Below, piece by piece: positions 24,913-33,238 of a DNA stretch of 64,000 nucleotides. Below the pieces are notes generated by a model that saw only the letters and a list, made by a program, of their open reading frames with translations, was not told the origin of the DNA and searched no databases. Made by a program: the position numbers and the translations under genes. The stretch is from Clostridia bacterium (GTDB lineage: Bacteria; Bacillota; Clostridia; Oscillospirales; Acutalibacteraceae), in contig JAFYVE010000027.1 of assembly GCA_017549285.1 (NCBI GenBank), positions 16,835 to 80,834 of the forward strand. The letters run 5' to 3'. How positions within the stretch are numbered: the first letter of the stretch is position 1; every line of letters starts with the position of its first letter.

Positions 24913-27900
24913 ATGAAAAAGCTTATTTTTAAGGCTATGACCGTAATGATTCTCTGTTGCATACTCGTGACAGGGTATACTGTTGCATCATCAGCAGTAG
25001 CTGAAATTTATGATGAAAAATTTATTTACGGAACAGATGTTGCTGAAAGAGAAGATTTCAACGTTGTTAACGGTGTAACAGAATCACATATCGTTACAAG
25101 AAATGATGACGGAACAGGCCGTGTTCACAATTATGTTCTTGAAATTGATATGAAAAATACCGAAATCGGTATTCTTACATCATACAAGGATTATATGAAT
25201 GGTCTGGGTAAAGCTGAATGGGGTATGCAGGCTCTCCGTGATCAGGCTGTTGAAGTTGAAGATTATTACAGAAATACTCTCGGTGAGGAAGATTTTGAGG
25301 TTGTTGCAGGTGTCAACGGCGACTTCTTCGATATGGGCACCGGTGCACCTACAGGTACCCTTATAATGAACGGCAAAAAATATAATGTCAATAAGAAATG
25401 GCCTTTCTTTGCAATTCTCAAGGATGGTTCATGTGTAATCGGTGAAAGAGGTGATACTCTTCCCAAGGATGCTATGCAGGTTATCGGCGGCCCTGAAGTT
25501 CTTATCAAAAACGGTGAGTTTACAGAAGCAATAAATACAAGCGGATACGGTGTTGAACCTCATCCCAGAACTGCAATCGGTATCAAAGCAGACGGTAATG
25601 TTGTTATGCTTGTTTCAGACGGCAGACAGGATCCCGAATCATGCGGTCAGACATTCCATCAGCTTGCAGAAGCTATGCTTGCTCTCGGTTGTGTTGATGC
25701 TCTCTGTCTTGATGGCGGCGGTTCTGCAACTTTCATTTCACAGCGTGACGGTGAAGATTATCTGTCTATCAGAAATTCACCTTCAGATGGTATTGAAAGA
25801 ACAGTTTCAACAGGTCTTCTTATCTATACAAACAAAGACACAAACAACTATTCAAAAGCAAACAAATGGTTTAAACAAGACGGAAAAGTCGGCTATTACA
25901 ATGAAAAAGATGTTCCCGTAACAGGAAAACAGACAATTGACGGCAAAGATTATACATTCGGTGCAGACGGTGCATTGAATTCATATGCCGAAGTCAATGT
26001 TGACGGAACACTTGCAAAAAACAAGTGGGTTTCTGCAAAATACTATCTCGGTGATGACGGACTTCCCGTAAAGGGTACACATAAAATCGGCAACACAACA
26101 TTTGTTTTCAATGAAAAAACAGGTGTTCTTGAAAAGAGTGACCTTAAAAATAAATGGTGTGAATGCGGTGAGTCAATCTGTTATTTCGATGAAAACGGAA
26201 ACAAAGTAACAGGTGAGAAGAAAATAGGGCAGTATACTTATCCGTTTGATAATGACGGCAAACTCAATGCTGTTGCCTGTGCAAAGGATGACGGTACACT
26301 TGTGAAGAATCAGTGGTTCGGCAAGACATACTATCTTGGCGAAAACGGTCTTCCCAGAACAGGTAAAATCAAAATCGGCAGTTATATTTATTCTTTTGAT
26401 AATGAAGGAAAGCTTATAAAAGGTGCACTTTCAAAAGAAGGTAATCATACTTTCTATTATATCGGCGGAGAAAAGCAGAGAAACTGGCATATGATTGACG
26501 GTCATTGGTACTATTTTGACAGACAGACCGGTATGGGTATGGCAACAGGTGCAAACTGCGATAAGGTTTCAATTGACTTTGACAGAACAGACGGACTTTA
26601 TACCGTATGCACAACAGATGCGATGCTTCTCTTCAAGTTTGATAACAGCGGTAAGCTTGTAAGAGGTGCGTGGCTTGAAACTGATTACGGCAGAGCATAT
26701 TACTGGGGTAATCACGAAAGAGTTGTAGGCTGGACAACAATTGAAGGTGACAGATATTTCTTCAATAATGATACTTATGCCGTAACAGGCAAACAGATGA
26801 TCAACGGTGTGATGTACAGCTTCTCAGAAGACGGTAAACTTGAACATACTTATACAACAAAAAAATATGTAGAGCCCACCTGTACAAAAGAAGGTTACGG
26901 TGAATTCATATGCGAATGCGGTGATGTTTATAAACCGACTTTTGAAGCAACAGGACACAAATATTCGTCAGTCGAAACACCTTCAACCTGTACGGTTATG
27001 GGTATAAAAACAAAAACTTGTAAAATCTGTGCATACAGAGAAGTTGAATATCTTCCTCTTGCAGAGCACAATTATACAAAAAAGGTAACACCTTCCACCT
27101 GTGTGGAAAAAGGCTTCACAACATATACCTGTGTTGATTGCGCAGATACAAAGACAGGTGATTTTGTTGATGCAACAGGCGGTCATAACTACAAGAAAAA
27201 GGTGACAGCTCCGACATGTACGGAAAAAGGCTTCACAACGTTTGTATGTTCAGTCTGCCGTGATACAAAGAAAGACAATTATGTTGATGCAACAGGTCAC
27301 AGCTTTATTGAAAAAGAAGTTATAGCTCCCACAGCAGATGAAAAAGGCTATACCGTATACAACTGCAGCGTTTGTGATTATACATATAACGGTAATTATG
27401 TCGGGGCTCTTAATCACACCTACGATGCTGTTGTAACACCTCCCACTTGTACTGAAGACGGATATACAACATACACATGTAATTGCGGTTGCGGTGATTC
27501 TTATGTGAATGATTATGTAAAAGCTTCTCATTCATACAAGGAAACAGGCGTTGTAAATGCTACCTGTACCGAAAACGGCTATACTTCATACGTATGTACG
27601 GTATGTGATGAAACAAAGCAGGATAACATTGTTGCTGCAACAGGTCACGATTTTGATGTTGTTGTCAAAGAACCCGATTGTTTAAACGGCGGAAGCAAAA
27701 CATCAACCTGTAAAGTCTGCGGTGAAGTTATTGTTGAAGATGAAGTTGCAGCAAAAGGACATAAGTTTGAAACAGTTGTAACAGAACCCACAACTCAGTC
27801 ACAGGGTTACACAACACACACCTGTTTCTGCGGTTACTCATATGTTACAGATTACAAGGGTGCAATCGGTCACGAATACACAGCAACGGTTACACCGCCC

Positions 27901-28428
27901 ACCTGCACCGAAAAGGGTTATACAACCTATGTCTGCAAGACCTGTAAGGATGATACATACGTTGCAGATTATGTTGATGCAACAGGTCACGATTATGTTT
28001 CTGTTGTAACAGAACCCACTTGTACAGAGAGCGGTTTTGTTACATATGCCTGTGCTTGCGGTGAATCATATAAGGGCAGTGAAATTGCTCCCACAGGTCA
28101 CGCAGAAGGTGTATGGACAGTTGTAAAACCTGCAGAAATCGGTGTTCCCGGAAAAGAAGAGAAAAAGTGCGTTATCTGTTCTGTAGTTCTCGCAGAAAGA
28201 GAAATCAAGCCGCTTGAAGACGGTAAGGTTCCCAATCCCGAAATCGGTGACGTAAATGCCGACGGTAAGATATCAGCTGCCGATGCAAGACTTGCTCTTC
28301 GCATTTCAGCAAAGCTTGAAGATGCTGACGGAACTCAGATGATAACAGCCGACTATAACAAAGACGGCAAGATAACAGCTGCAGACGCAAGAAAGATTCT
28401 CAGAAAATCAGCAAAACTTGAACCTTAA
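24913..28428 (+). CDS. Secreted phosphodiester glycosidase with wall-binding repeats, Cys-rich repeats and dockerin
   Basis: A 1171-residue exported protein. A signal peptide (1 to about 30) precedes a NAGPA-type phosphodiester glycosidase domain (about 60-305), with VNGDFFDMGTGAPTGTL near 132, PRTAIGI near 217 and LCLDGGGSATF near 263. About 315-645 hold choline/glucan-binding-like repeats of the pattern GYYNEKDVPVTGKQTI...YTFGADGAL. About 650-1095 hold eleven clear copies plus one degenerate copy of a roughly 40-residue module (PTCTEKGYTTYVC..C......ATGH) with paired cysteines. The end, about 1110-1171, is a type I dockerin: two calcium-loop repeats of the form GDVNADGKISAADARLALR. It may cleave phosphodiester-linked sugars in cell-surface polymers and attach to a cohesin, but the substrate is unknown. 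GGAGG precedes the ATG. Confidence 0.85.
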   Translation: MKKLIFKAMTVMILCCILVTGYTVASSAVAEIYDEKFIYGTDVAEREDFNVVNGVTESHIVTRNDDGTGRVHNYVLEIDMKNTEIGILTSYKDYMNGLGKAEWGMQALRDQAVEVEDYYRNTLGEEDFEVVAGVNGDFFDMGTGAPTGTLIMNGKKYNVNKKWPFFAILKDGSCVIGERGDTLPKDAMQVIGGPEVLIKNGEFTEAINTSGYGVEPHPRTAIGIKADGNVVMLVSDGRQDPESCGQTFHQLAEAMLALGCVDALCLDGGGSATFISQRDGEDYLSIRNSPSDGIERTVSTGLLIYTNKDTNNYSKANKWFKQDGKVGYYNEKDVPVTGKQTIDGKDYTFGADGALNSYAEVNVDGTLAKNKWVSAKYYLGDDGLPVKGTHKIGNTTFVFNEKTGVLEKSDLKNKWCECGESICYFDENGNKVTGEKKIGQYTYPFDNDGKLNAVACAKDDGTLVKNQWFGKTYYLGENGLPRTGKIKIGSYIYSFDNEGKLIKGALSKEGNHTFYYIGGEKQRNWHMIDGHWYYFDRQTGMGMATGANCDKVSIDFDRTDGLYTVCTTDAMLLFKFDNSGKLVRGAWLETDYGRAYYWGNHERVVGWTTIEGDRYFFNNDTYAVTGKQMINGVMYSFSEDGKLEHTYTTKKYVEPTCTKEGYGEFICECGDVYKPTFEATGHKYSSVETPSTCTVMGIKTKTCKICAYREVEYLPLAEHNYTKKVTPSTCVEKGFTTYTCVDCADTKTGDFVDATGGHNYKKKVTAPTCTEKGFTTFVCSVCRDTKKDNYVDATGHSFIEKEVIAPTADEKGYTVYNCSVCDYTYNGNYVGALNHTYDAVVTPPTCTEDGYTTYTCNCGCGDSYVNDYVKASHSYKETGVVNATCTENGYTSYVCTVCDETKQDNIVAATGHDFDVVVKEPDCLNGGSKTSTCKVCGEVIVEDEVAAKGHKFETVVTEPTTQSQGYTTHTCFCGYSYVTDYKGAIGHEYTATVTPPTCTEKGYTTYVCKTCKDDTYVADYVDATGHDYVSVVTEPTCTESGFVTYACACGESYKGSEIAPTGHAEGVWTVVKPAEIGVPGKEEKKCVICSVVLAEREIKPLEDGKVPNPEIGDVNADGKISAADARLALRISAKLEDADGTQMITADYNKDGKITAADARKILRKSAKLEP

Positions 28429-28432
28429 TCAG

Positions 28433-28463
28433 ATATCGGGGAGTAAAATCCCCGATATTTTTT
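28433..28463 (+). terminator. Terminator of the dockerin protein gene
   Basis: A 9-bp perfect stem ATATCGGGG / CCCCGATAT followed by T residues. Confidence 0.9.
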
Positions 28464-28474
28464 ATATTTCTATC

Positions 28475-28503
28475 TTGATTTTACATTTTACTTGTGATAA
28501 AAT
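28475..28503 (+). promoter_or_regulatory. Sigma-A promoter of the ileS leader
   Basis: TTGATT 28475-28480, a 17-base spacer, and TAAAAT 28498-28503 with preceding TGA. Confidence 0.7.
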
Positions 28504-28508
28504 ATCTA

Positions 28509-28757
28509 TGATAAAATAAATGCAAAGATGGAGAGAGTAGTTTCCCACGCAGATTTCAAGCGAGCCGACGACGGTGTAAGGTCGGTATGAAGCAGGAAAT
28601 GAAAATCACTCCGGAGCAGAGGGCTGAAATAACAGTAAGCTTCTCCGGCTGCCGACCGTTAAAGCGGACGCATATGACAGTATGTTGTAATCAGGTGGTT
28701 TTAAAGCAAAGTATCGGTCTTTGTCCTGTATTACGGGACAAGGGCTTTTTTATTTTT
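28509..28757 (+). promoter_or_regulatory. T-box leader of ileS
   Basis: The 250-base leader has T-box landmarks: an AGAGAGTAG-like start near 28531, an extended stem I, and a candidate Ile specifier ATC in GAAAATCACTCCGGAG near 28601-28616. A diverged T-box AGGTGGTTTTAAAGC lies at 28693-28707, whose TGGT could pair with the ACCA end of uncharged tRNA. It ends in the terminator stem TTGTCC / GGACAA at about 28721-28742 with a T-rich tail. It should let ileS be transcribed when uncharged tRNA-Ile accumulates. The specifier is the least certain part. Confidence 0.8.
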
Positions 28758-28774
28758 GAAAGGAGATTTTCTTA

Positions 28775-31700
28775 ATGTACGATCCCATTTCCCCCAATGT
28801 GAATTTCGTCGAGCAGGAAAAGAAAATTGAAAAGTTCTGGCGTGACGAAAAGATTTTTGAAAAGAGTATTGAAGAAAAAGCAAAAGGCACTCCCTATGTT
28901 TTCTATGACGGACCTCCCACAGCAAACGGTAAGCCCCATATCGGTCACGTTCTTACACGTGTTATCAAGGATATGATTCCCCGTTATCGTACAATGAAAG
29001 GCTGTATGGTTCCCCGTAAAGCAGGTTGGGATACACACGGTCTTCCCGTTGAACTTGAAGTTGAAAAGCTCTTAGGTCTTGACGGTAAGGAGCAGATCGA
29101 AGAATACGGTCTTGATCCTTTTATCGGACATTGTAAGGAAAGCGTATGGAAGTATAAGGGTATGTGGGAAGATTTCTCACGTACAGTCGGCTTCTGGGCT
29201 GATATGGATGACCCTTATGTAACATATCATAATGAATTCATTGAGTCAGAATGGTGGGCACTCAAGAAGATTTACGAAAAAGATCTTCTTTACAAGGGCT
29301 TCAAAATCGTTCCTTACTGTCCCCGTTGCGGAACTCCTCTTTCATCACACGAAGTTGCTCAGGGCTATAAGCTTGTAAAAGAACGTTCAGCAGTTGTACG
29401 TTTCAAAGTAGCAGGCGAAGATGCATTTTTCCTTGCATGGACAACAACTCCCTGGACACTTCCTTCAAACACAGCTCTTTGTGTAAACCCCAAGGACACT
29501 TACTGCAAGGTTAAGGCTAACGACGGTTTCACATACTATATGGCAGAAGCTCTTCTTGATAAGGTTCTCGGCAAACTTGCAACAGAAGATGCACCTGCAT
29601 ACGAAGTGCTTGATTCTTTCCCCGGTCAGGCTCTTGAATATAAAGAATACGAACCTCTCTTTGATTTTGTTGCTCCCGTCTGCGAAAAGCAGAACAAGAA
29701 GGCTTTCTTCGTAATGTGCGACAGCTATGTAACAATGACAGACGGTACTGGTATCGTTCATTGTGCTCCTGCATTCGGTGAAGACGACGCAAGAGTAGGC
29801 AGAAAGTATGACCTTCCCTTTGTTCAGTTTGTTGACGGCAAGGGTAATATGACAGCAGAAACTCCCTATGAGGGTATTTTCGTAAAGGATGCAGACCCCA
29901 AGGTTCTTGTTGACCTTGACAAGGCAGGAATGCTCTTCGATGCTCCCAAGTTTGAACACGATTACCCCCACTGCTGGAGATGTGATACTCCTCTTATCTA
30001 TTACGCAAGAGAATCATGGTTTATCAAGATGACAGAAGTCCGTGATGACCTTATCAGAAATAACAATACAATCAACTGGATTCCCGAAAGTATCGGTAAG
30101 GGCAGATTCGGTGACTGGCTTGAAAATGTTCAGGACTGGGGTATCAGCCGTAACAGATACTGGGGTACACCCCTCAACATCTGGGAATGTGAATGCGGTC
30201 ACCGTCATTCAATCGGTTCAATCGAAGAACTCAAGTCAATGAGTGACAACTGCCCCGATGAAATCGAACTTCACAGACCGTATATTGACGCTGTTACAAT
30301 CAAGTGTCCCGAATGCGGCAAGCAGATGACAAGAGTTCCCGAAGTTATCGACTGCTGGTTCGACTCAGGTGCAATGCCTTTCGCTCAGCATCATTATCCG
30401 TTTGAAAATAAAGAACTCTTCGAGTCACAGTTCCCCGCAGATTTCATTTCAGAAGCTGTTGACCAGACTCGTGGCTGGTTCTATTCACTTCTTGCTATTT
30501 CAACTCTTATCTTCAATAAGGCACCTTATAAAAACGTTATCGTTCTCGGTCACGTTCAGGATGAAAACGGTCAGAAGATGAGTAAATCAAAGGGTAACGC
30601 AGTTGATCCCTTCGATGCACTTGAAAAGCACGGCGCAGATGCTATCCGTTGGTACTTCTACACTAACTCAGCTCCCTGGCTTCCCAACAGATTCCACGAT
30701 AAGGCTGTTACTGAAGGTCAGCGTAAGTTTATGGGTACTCTCTGGAATACTTATGCATTTTATGTGCTTTATGCTAATATCGATAAGTTTGATCCCACAA
30801 AGTATGATATCAATGACTGTCAGCTTACTGTTATGGATAAGTGGCTTCTTTCAAAGCTCAATTCAATGGTTAAGACGGTTGACGATAACCTTGCAAACTA
30901 TCGTATTCCCGAAGCAGCAAAGGCTCTTCAGAGCTTTGTTGATGAAATGAGTAACTGGTACGTACGCCGTGGCAGAGAAAGATACTGGGCTCAGACTGTT
31001 ACAGAAGACAAGAAGTCTGCATATATGACTCTTTACACAGCCCTTGTTACAACAGCAAAGGCTGCAGCTCCCATGATTCCCTTTATGGCTGAGTCAATTT
31101 ATCAGAACCTTGTATGCAATGTTGATAAGTCAGCTCCCGTAAGTATCCATCTTTGTGATTATCCCGAAATCAACGAAAACCTCATCGATACAGCACTTGA
31201 AACAGCTATGGATGAAGTTGTCAATATCGTTGTTCTCGGCAGAGCTGCAAGAAACGGTTCAAACATCAAGAACCGTCAGCCTCTTAACACAATGTATGTT
31301 CAGTGTGACAAGAAGCTCTCTGAAAACTTCGTTGAAATCATCAGAGACGAACTCAATGTCAAGAATGTTGATTTCGATTCAGATGCAGATTCACTCGTTT
31401 CTTACACATTCAAGCCTCAGCTCAAGACACTCGGACCCAAGTACGGTAAGATGCTCGGTGAAATCAGAAACGCACTTGCAGAGCTTCCCTCATCAGCAAA
31501 AAAGACACTTGACGATGAAGGCAAACTCGTTCTTTCACTTTCAGGCGGAGATATTGAACTCGGTGTTGAAGATGTTCTTATCGATACAAAGCAGAAAGAG
31601 GGCGTATTCACAGTTTCCGATAAGGGTGTAACTGTTGCTCTCGATACACTTCTTACAGATGAACTTATTGAAGAAGGCTTTGTCAAGGAGCTTGTAAGTA

Positions 31701-31918
31701 AGATTCAGACAATGCGTAAGGATTCAGGCTTCAATGTCACAGACAGAATCAATGTTGCAATCACAGGCAACGCAAAAGTCTTTGATATTGCAAAGAAGAA
31801 TGAATCAGCTATTTCAGCAGTTGTTCTCTCAGACAGCATTTCAGACGCTCAGTTTGAAAATGCTAAAGAATGGGATATCAACGGTGAAAACGTTGCAATC
31901 GCAGTTGCTAAAGTCTAA
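28775..31918 (+). CDS. ileS: Isoleucyl-tRNA synthetase
   Basis: A 1047-residue class I aminoacyl-tRNA synthetase that charges tRNA-Ile in the cytoplasm. HIGH is at residues 55-58 within YDGPPTANGKPHIGHVLTR, KAGWDTHGLPVELEVEK lies near 87, and KMSKS near 600. The editing domain contains FFLAWTTTPWTLPSNTALCV. The length (over 1000) and the YDGPP...GWDTHGLPVE sequence type fit the longer, eukaryote-like IleRS class rather than the 920-residue class. That class is known for low sensitivity to mupirocin; applying this here is inference. AAAGGAG lies before the ATG, downstream of the T-box leader. Confidence 0.95.
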   Translation: MYDPISPNVNFVEQEKKIEKFWRDEKIFEKSIEEKAKGTPYVFYDGPPTANGKPHIGHVLTRVIKDMIPRYRTMKGCMVPRKAGWDTHGLPVELEVEKLLGLDGKEQIEEYGLDPFIGHCKESVWKYKGMWEDFSRTVGFWADMDDPYVTYHNEFIESEWWALKKIYEKDLLYKGFKIVPYCPRCGTPLSSHEVAQGYKLVKERSAVVRFKVAGEDAFFLAWTTTPWTLPSNTALCVNPKDTYCKVKANDGFTYYMAEALLDKVLGKLATEDAPAYEVLDSFPGQALEYKEYEPLFDFVAPVCEKQNKKAFFVMCDSYVTMTDGTGIVHCAPAFGEDDARVGRKYDLPFVQFVDGKGNMTAETPYEGIFVKDADPKVLVDLDKAGMLFDAPKFEHDYPHCWRCDTPLIYYARESWFIKMTEVRDDLIRNNNTINWIPESIGKGRFGDWLENVQDWGISRNRYWGTPLNIWECECGHRHSIGSIEELKSMSDNCPDEIELHRPYIDAVTIKCPECGKQMTRVPEVIDCWFDSGAMPFAQHHYPFENKELFESQFPADFISEAVDQTRGWFYSLLAISTLIFNKAPYKNVIVLGHVQDENGQKMSKSKGNAVDPFDALEKHGADAIRWYFYTNSAPWLPNRFHDKAVTEGQRKFMGTLWNTYAFYVLYANIDKFDPTKYDINDCQLTVMDKWLLSKLNSMVKTVDDNLANYRIPEAAKALQSFVDEMSNWYVRRGRERYWAQTVTEDKKSAYMTLYTALVTTAKAAAPMIPFMAESIYQNLVCNVDKSAPVSIHLCDYPEINENLIDTALETAMDEVVNIVVLGRAARNGSNIKNRQPLNTMYVQCDKKLSENFVEIIRDELNVKNVDFDSDADSLVSYTFKPQLKTLGPKYGKMLGEIRNALAELPSSAKKTLDDEGKLVLSLSGGDIELGVEDVLIDTKQKEGVFTVSDKGVTVALDTLLTDELIEEGFVKELVSKIQTMRKDSGFNVTDRINVAITGNAKVFDIAKKNESAISAVVLSDSISDAQFENAKEWDINGENVAIAVAKV

Positions 31919-31934
31919 AACACAATAAATTAAC

Positions 31935-31960
31935 CGCAGAGTTCAGACTCTGCGATTTTT
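31935..31960 (+). terminator. Terminator of ileS
   Basis: An 8-bp perfect stem CGCAGAGT / ACTCTGCG followed by TTTTT. Confidence 0.85.
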
Positions 31961-31971
31961 TATTATTTTTA

Positions 31972-33087
31972 TCAGAATTCTTCAGCAATCTCTTTAAGAT
32001 TATTGATTATTTCAATATGCTGAGGGCAGACACTTTCGCATTGTCCGCATTCGATACAGGCAGAAGGCAAGCCTGAATCCTTTGTGATTTCATTGAATCT
32101 GTTCTGAGTCTGCTCACGTGCACCGTAAACAGTTCTTCTGTTCATAACTTTGAAAAGCTCGGGAATGTTGATTTTCTCGGGGCATCCTTCAACGCAGTAT
32201 TTACAGTTTGTGCAGGGGATTGTGGGGGTGTTTGAGATGATGTCTGCAACTTTGTTTACTGTTTCGGCTTCTGCTTCGCTGAGGGGCTTAAAATCTGTCA
32301 TATAGCTTAAGTTATCACGCATCTGATTGATGTCTGACATACCGCTGAGAACGGTGATTACACCATCAAGGCTTGCGGCATATCTTATAGCCCATGAAGC
32401 TACTGACATATCGGGATTTGCTTCTTTGAAAATCTTCTGAATTTCAGGTGTGAGCTCAGCAAGAGCACCGCCTCTTACGGGTTCCATAATAATTATGGGT
32501 TTGCCGTGTTTTCTTGCAACTTCATAGCATTTTCTTGCCTGAACAGAGTCACTTTCCCAGTCATTGTAGTTAATCTGAAGCTGAACAAATTCCTGTTCGG
32601 GATGTTTTGTGAGAATTTCTTCAAGAACTTCTGCGCTGTCATGGAAAGAAAAACCCATATGCTTTACAAGACCTTTTTCTTTCATTTCAGCCACAAAATC
32701 CCACGCACCGAGTTTGTCGAGTTTGTCAAGCTTGTCTTTGCTGAGTGAGTGATTGAGATAATAGTCAAAATAGCCGGCACCTGTTCTTTCAAGTGAAATA
32801 TCAAAGACTTTCTGAAGATCTTCTTTTGTTTCACAGCACCAGATGGGCAGTTTTGAAGCAAGCTGATAGCTTTCTCTCGGATGACGGCTTACAAGAGCCT
32901 CTTTTGCGGCTTTTTCACTTGCACCGTCTTCCCCGTAAACATAAGCGGTGTCAAAGTAAGTAAAGCCTTTTTCGAGAAATTCGTCAACCATTACTTTTGT
33001 TTGCTCAATATCGATGTTTTCATCAATCATAGGTAAACGCATAAGACCGAAACCGAGCTTTTTGATTTCTTTTCCGAGATAGTTCAT
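31972..33087 (-). CDS. Aldo/keto reductase with C-terminal 4Fe-4S ferredoxin-like domain
   Basis: A 371-residue cytoplasmic protein. Residues 1 to about 270 form the aldo/keto reductase barrel with the usual catalytic residues: Asp46 and Tyr51 (TYFDTAYVYGEDG), a lysine in QLASKLP near 78, and a histidine in HMGFSFHD near 141. The C-terminus has two cysteine clusters, CTNCKYCVEGCP and CIECGQCESVCP, as in ferredoxin-like [4Fe-4S] centres of anaerobe aldo/keto reductases. The electron partner and substrate are unknown. The upstream flavoprotein gene on the same strand ends 141 bases before its start, with a repeat element in between. Confidence 0.88.
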   Translation of the reverse strand: MNYLGKEIKKLGFGLMRLPMIDENIDIEQTKVMVDEFLEKGFTYFDTAYVYGEDGASEKAAKEALVSRHPRESYQLASKLPIWCCETKEDLQKVFDISLERTGAGYFDYYLNHSLSKDKLDKLDKLGAWDFVAEMKEKGLVKHMGFSFHDSAEVLEEILTKHPEQEFVQLQINYNDWESDSVQARKCYEVARKHGKPIIIMEPVRGGALAELTPEIQKIFKEANPDMSVASWAIRYAASLDGVITVLSGMSDINQMRDNLSYMTDFKPLSEAEAETVNKVADIISNTPTIPCTNCKYCVEGCPEKINIPELFKVMNRRTVYGAREQTQNRFNEITKDSGLPSACIECGQCESVCPQHIEIINNLKEIAEEF

Positions 33088-33105
33088 AAAAAATTCCTTT
33101 CCGTA

Positions 33106-33238
33106 AATCAGAATTTGTCGGGATGTTTTACCGTAGGGGCGCCCATCGGGCGTCCGTTACAGCAAGTGTTTCAGGGCGGACTGCCAATGGCAGCCCCTAC
33201 GATTGGTTTATTCAAACATCCCTACAAATTATTGTTTG
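33106..33238. repeat. AATTTGTCG-family palindromic element, medium copy
   Basis: AATTTGTCGGGATGTTT at 33112-33128 and its inverse at 33214-33230 match at 16 of 17 positions. Inside are two palindromic modules, GGGGCGCCCATCGGGCGTCC and GGCGGACTGCCAATGGCAGC, each next to a CGTAGGGG/CCCCTACG-type boundary. The right end encodes the last residue and stop of the minus-strand flavoprotein gene. The left end is 18 bases from the start of the aldo/keto reductase gene. Confidence 0.7.
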
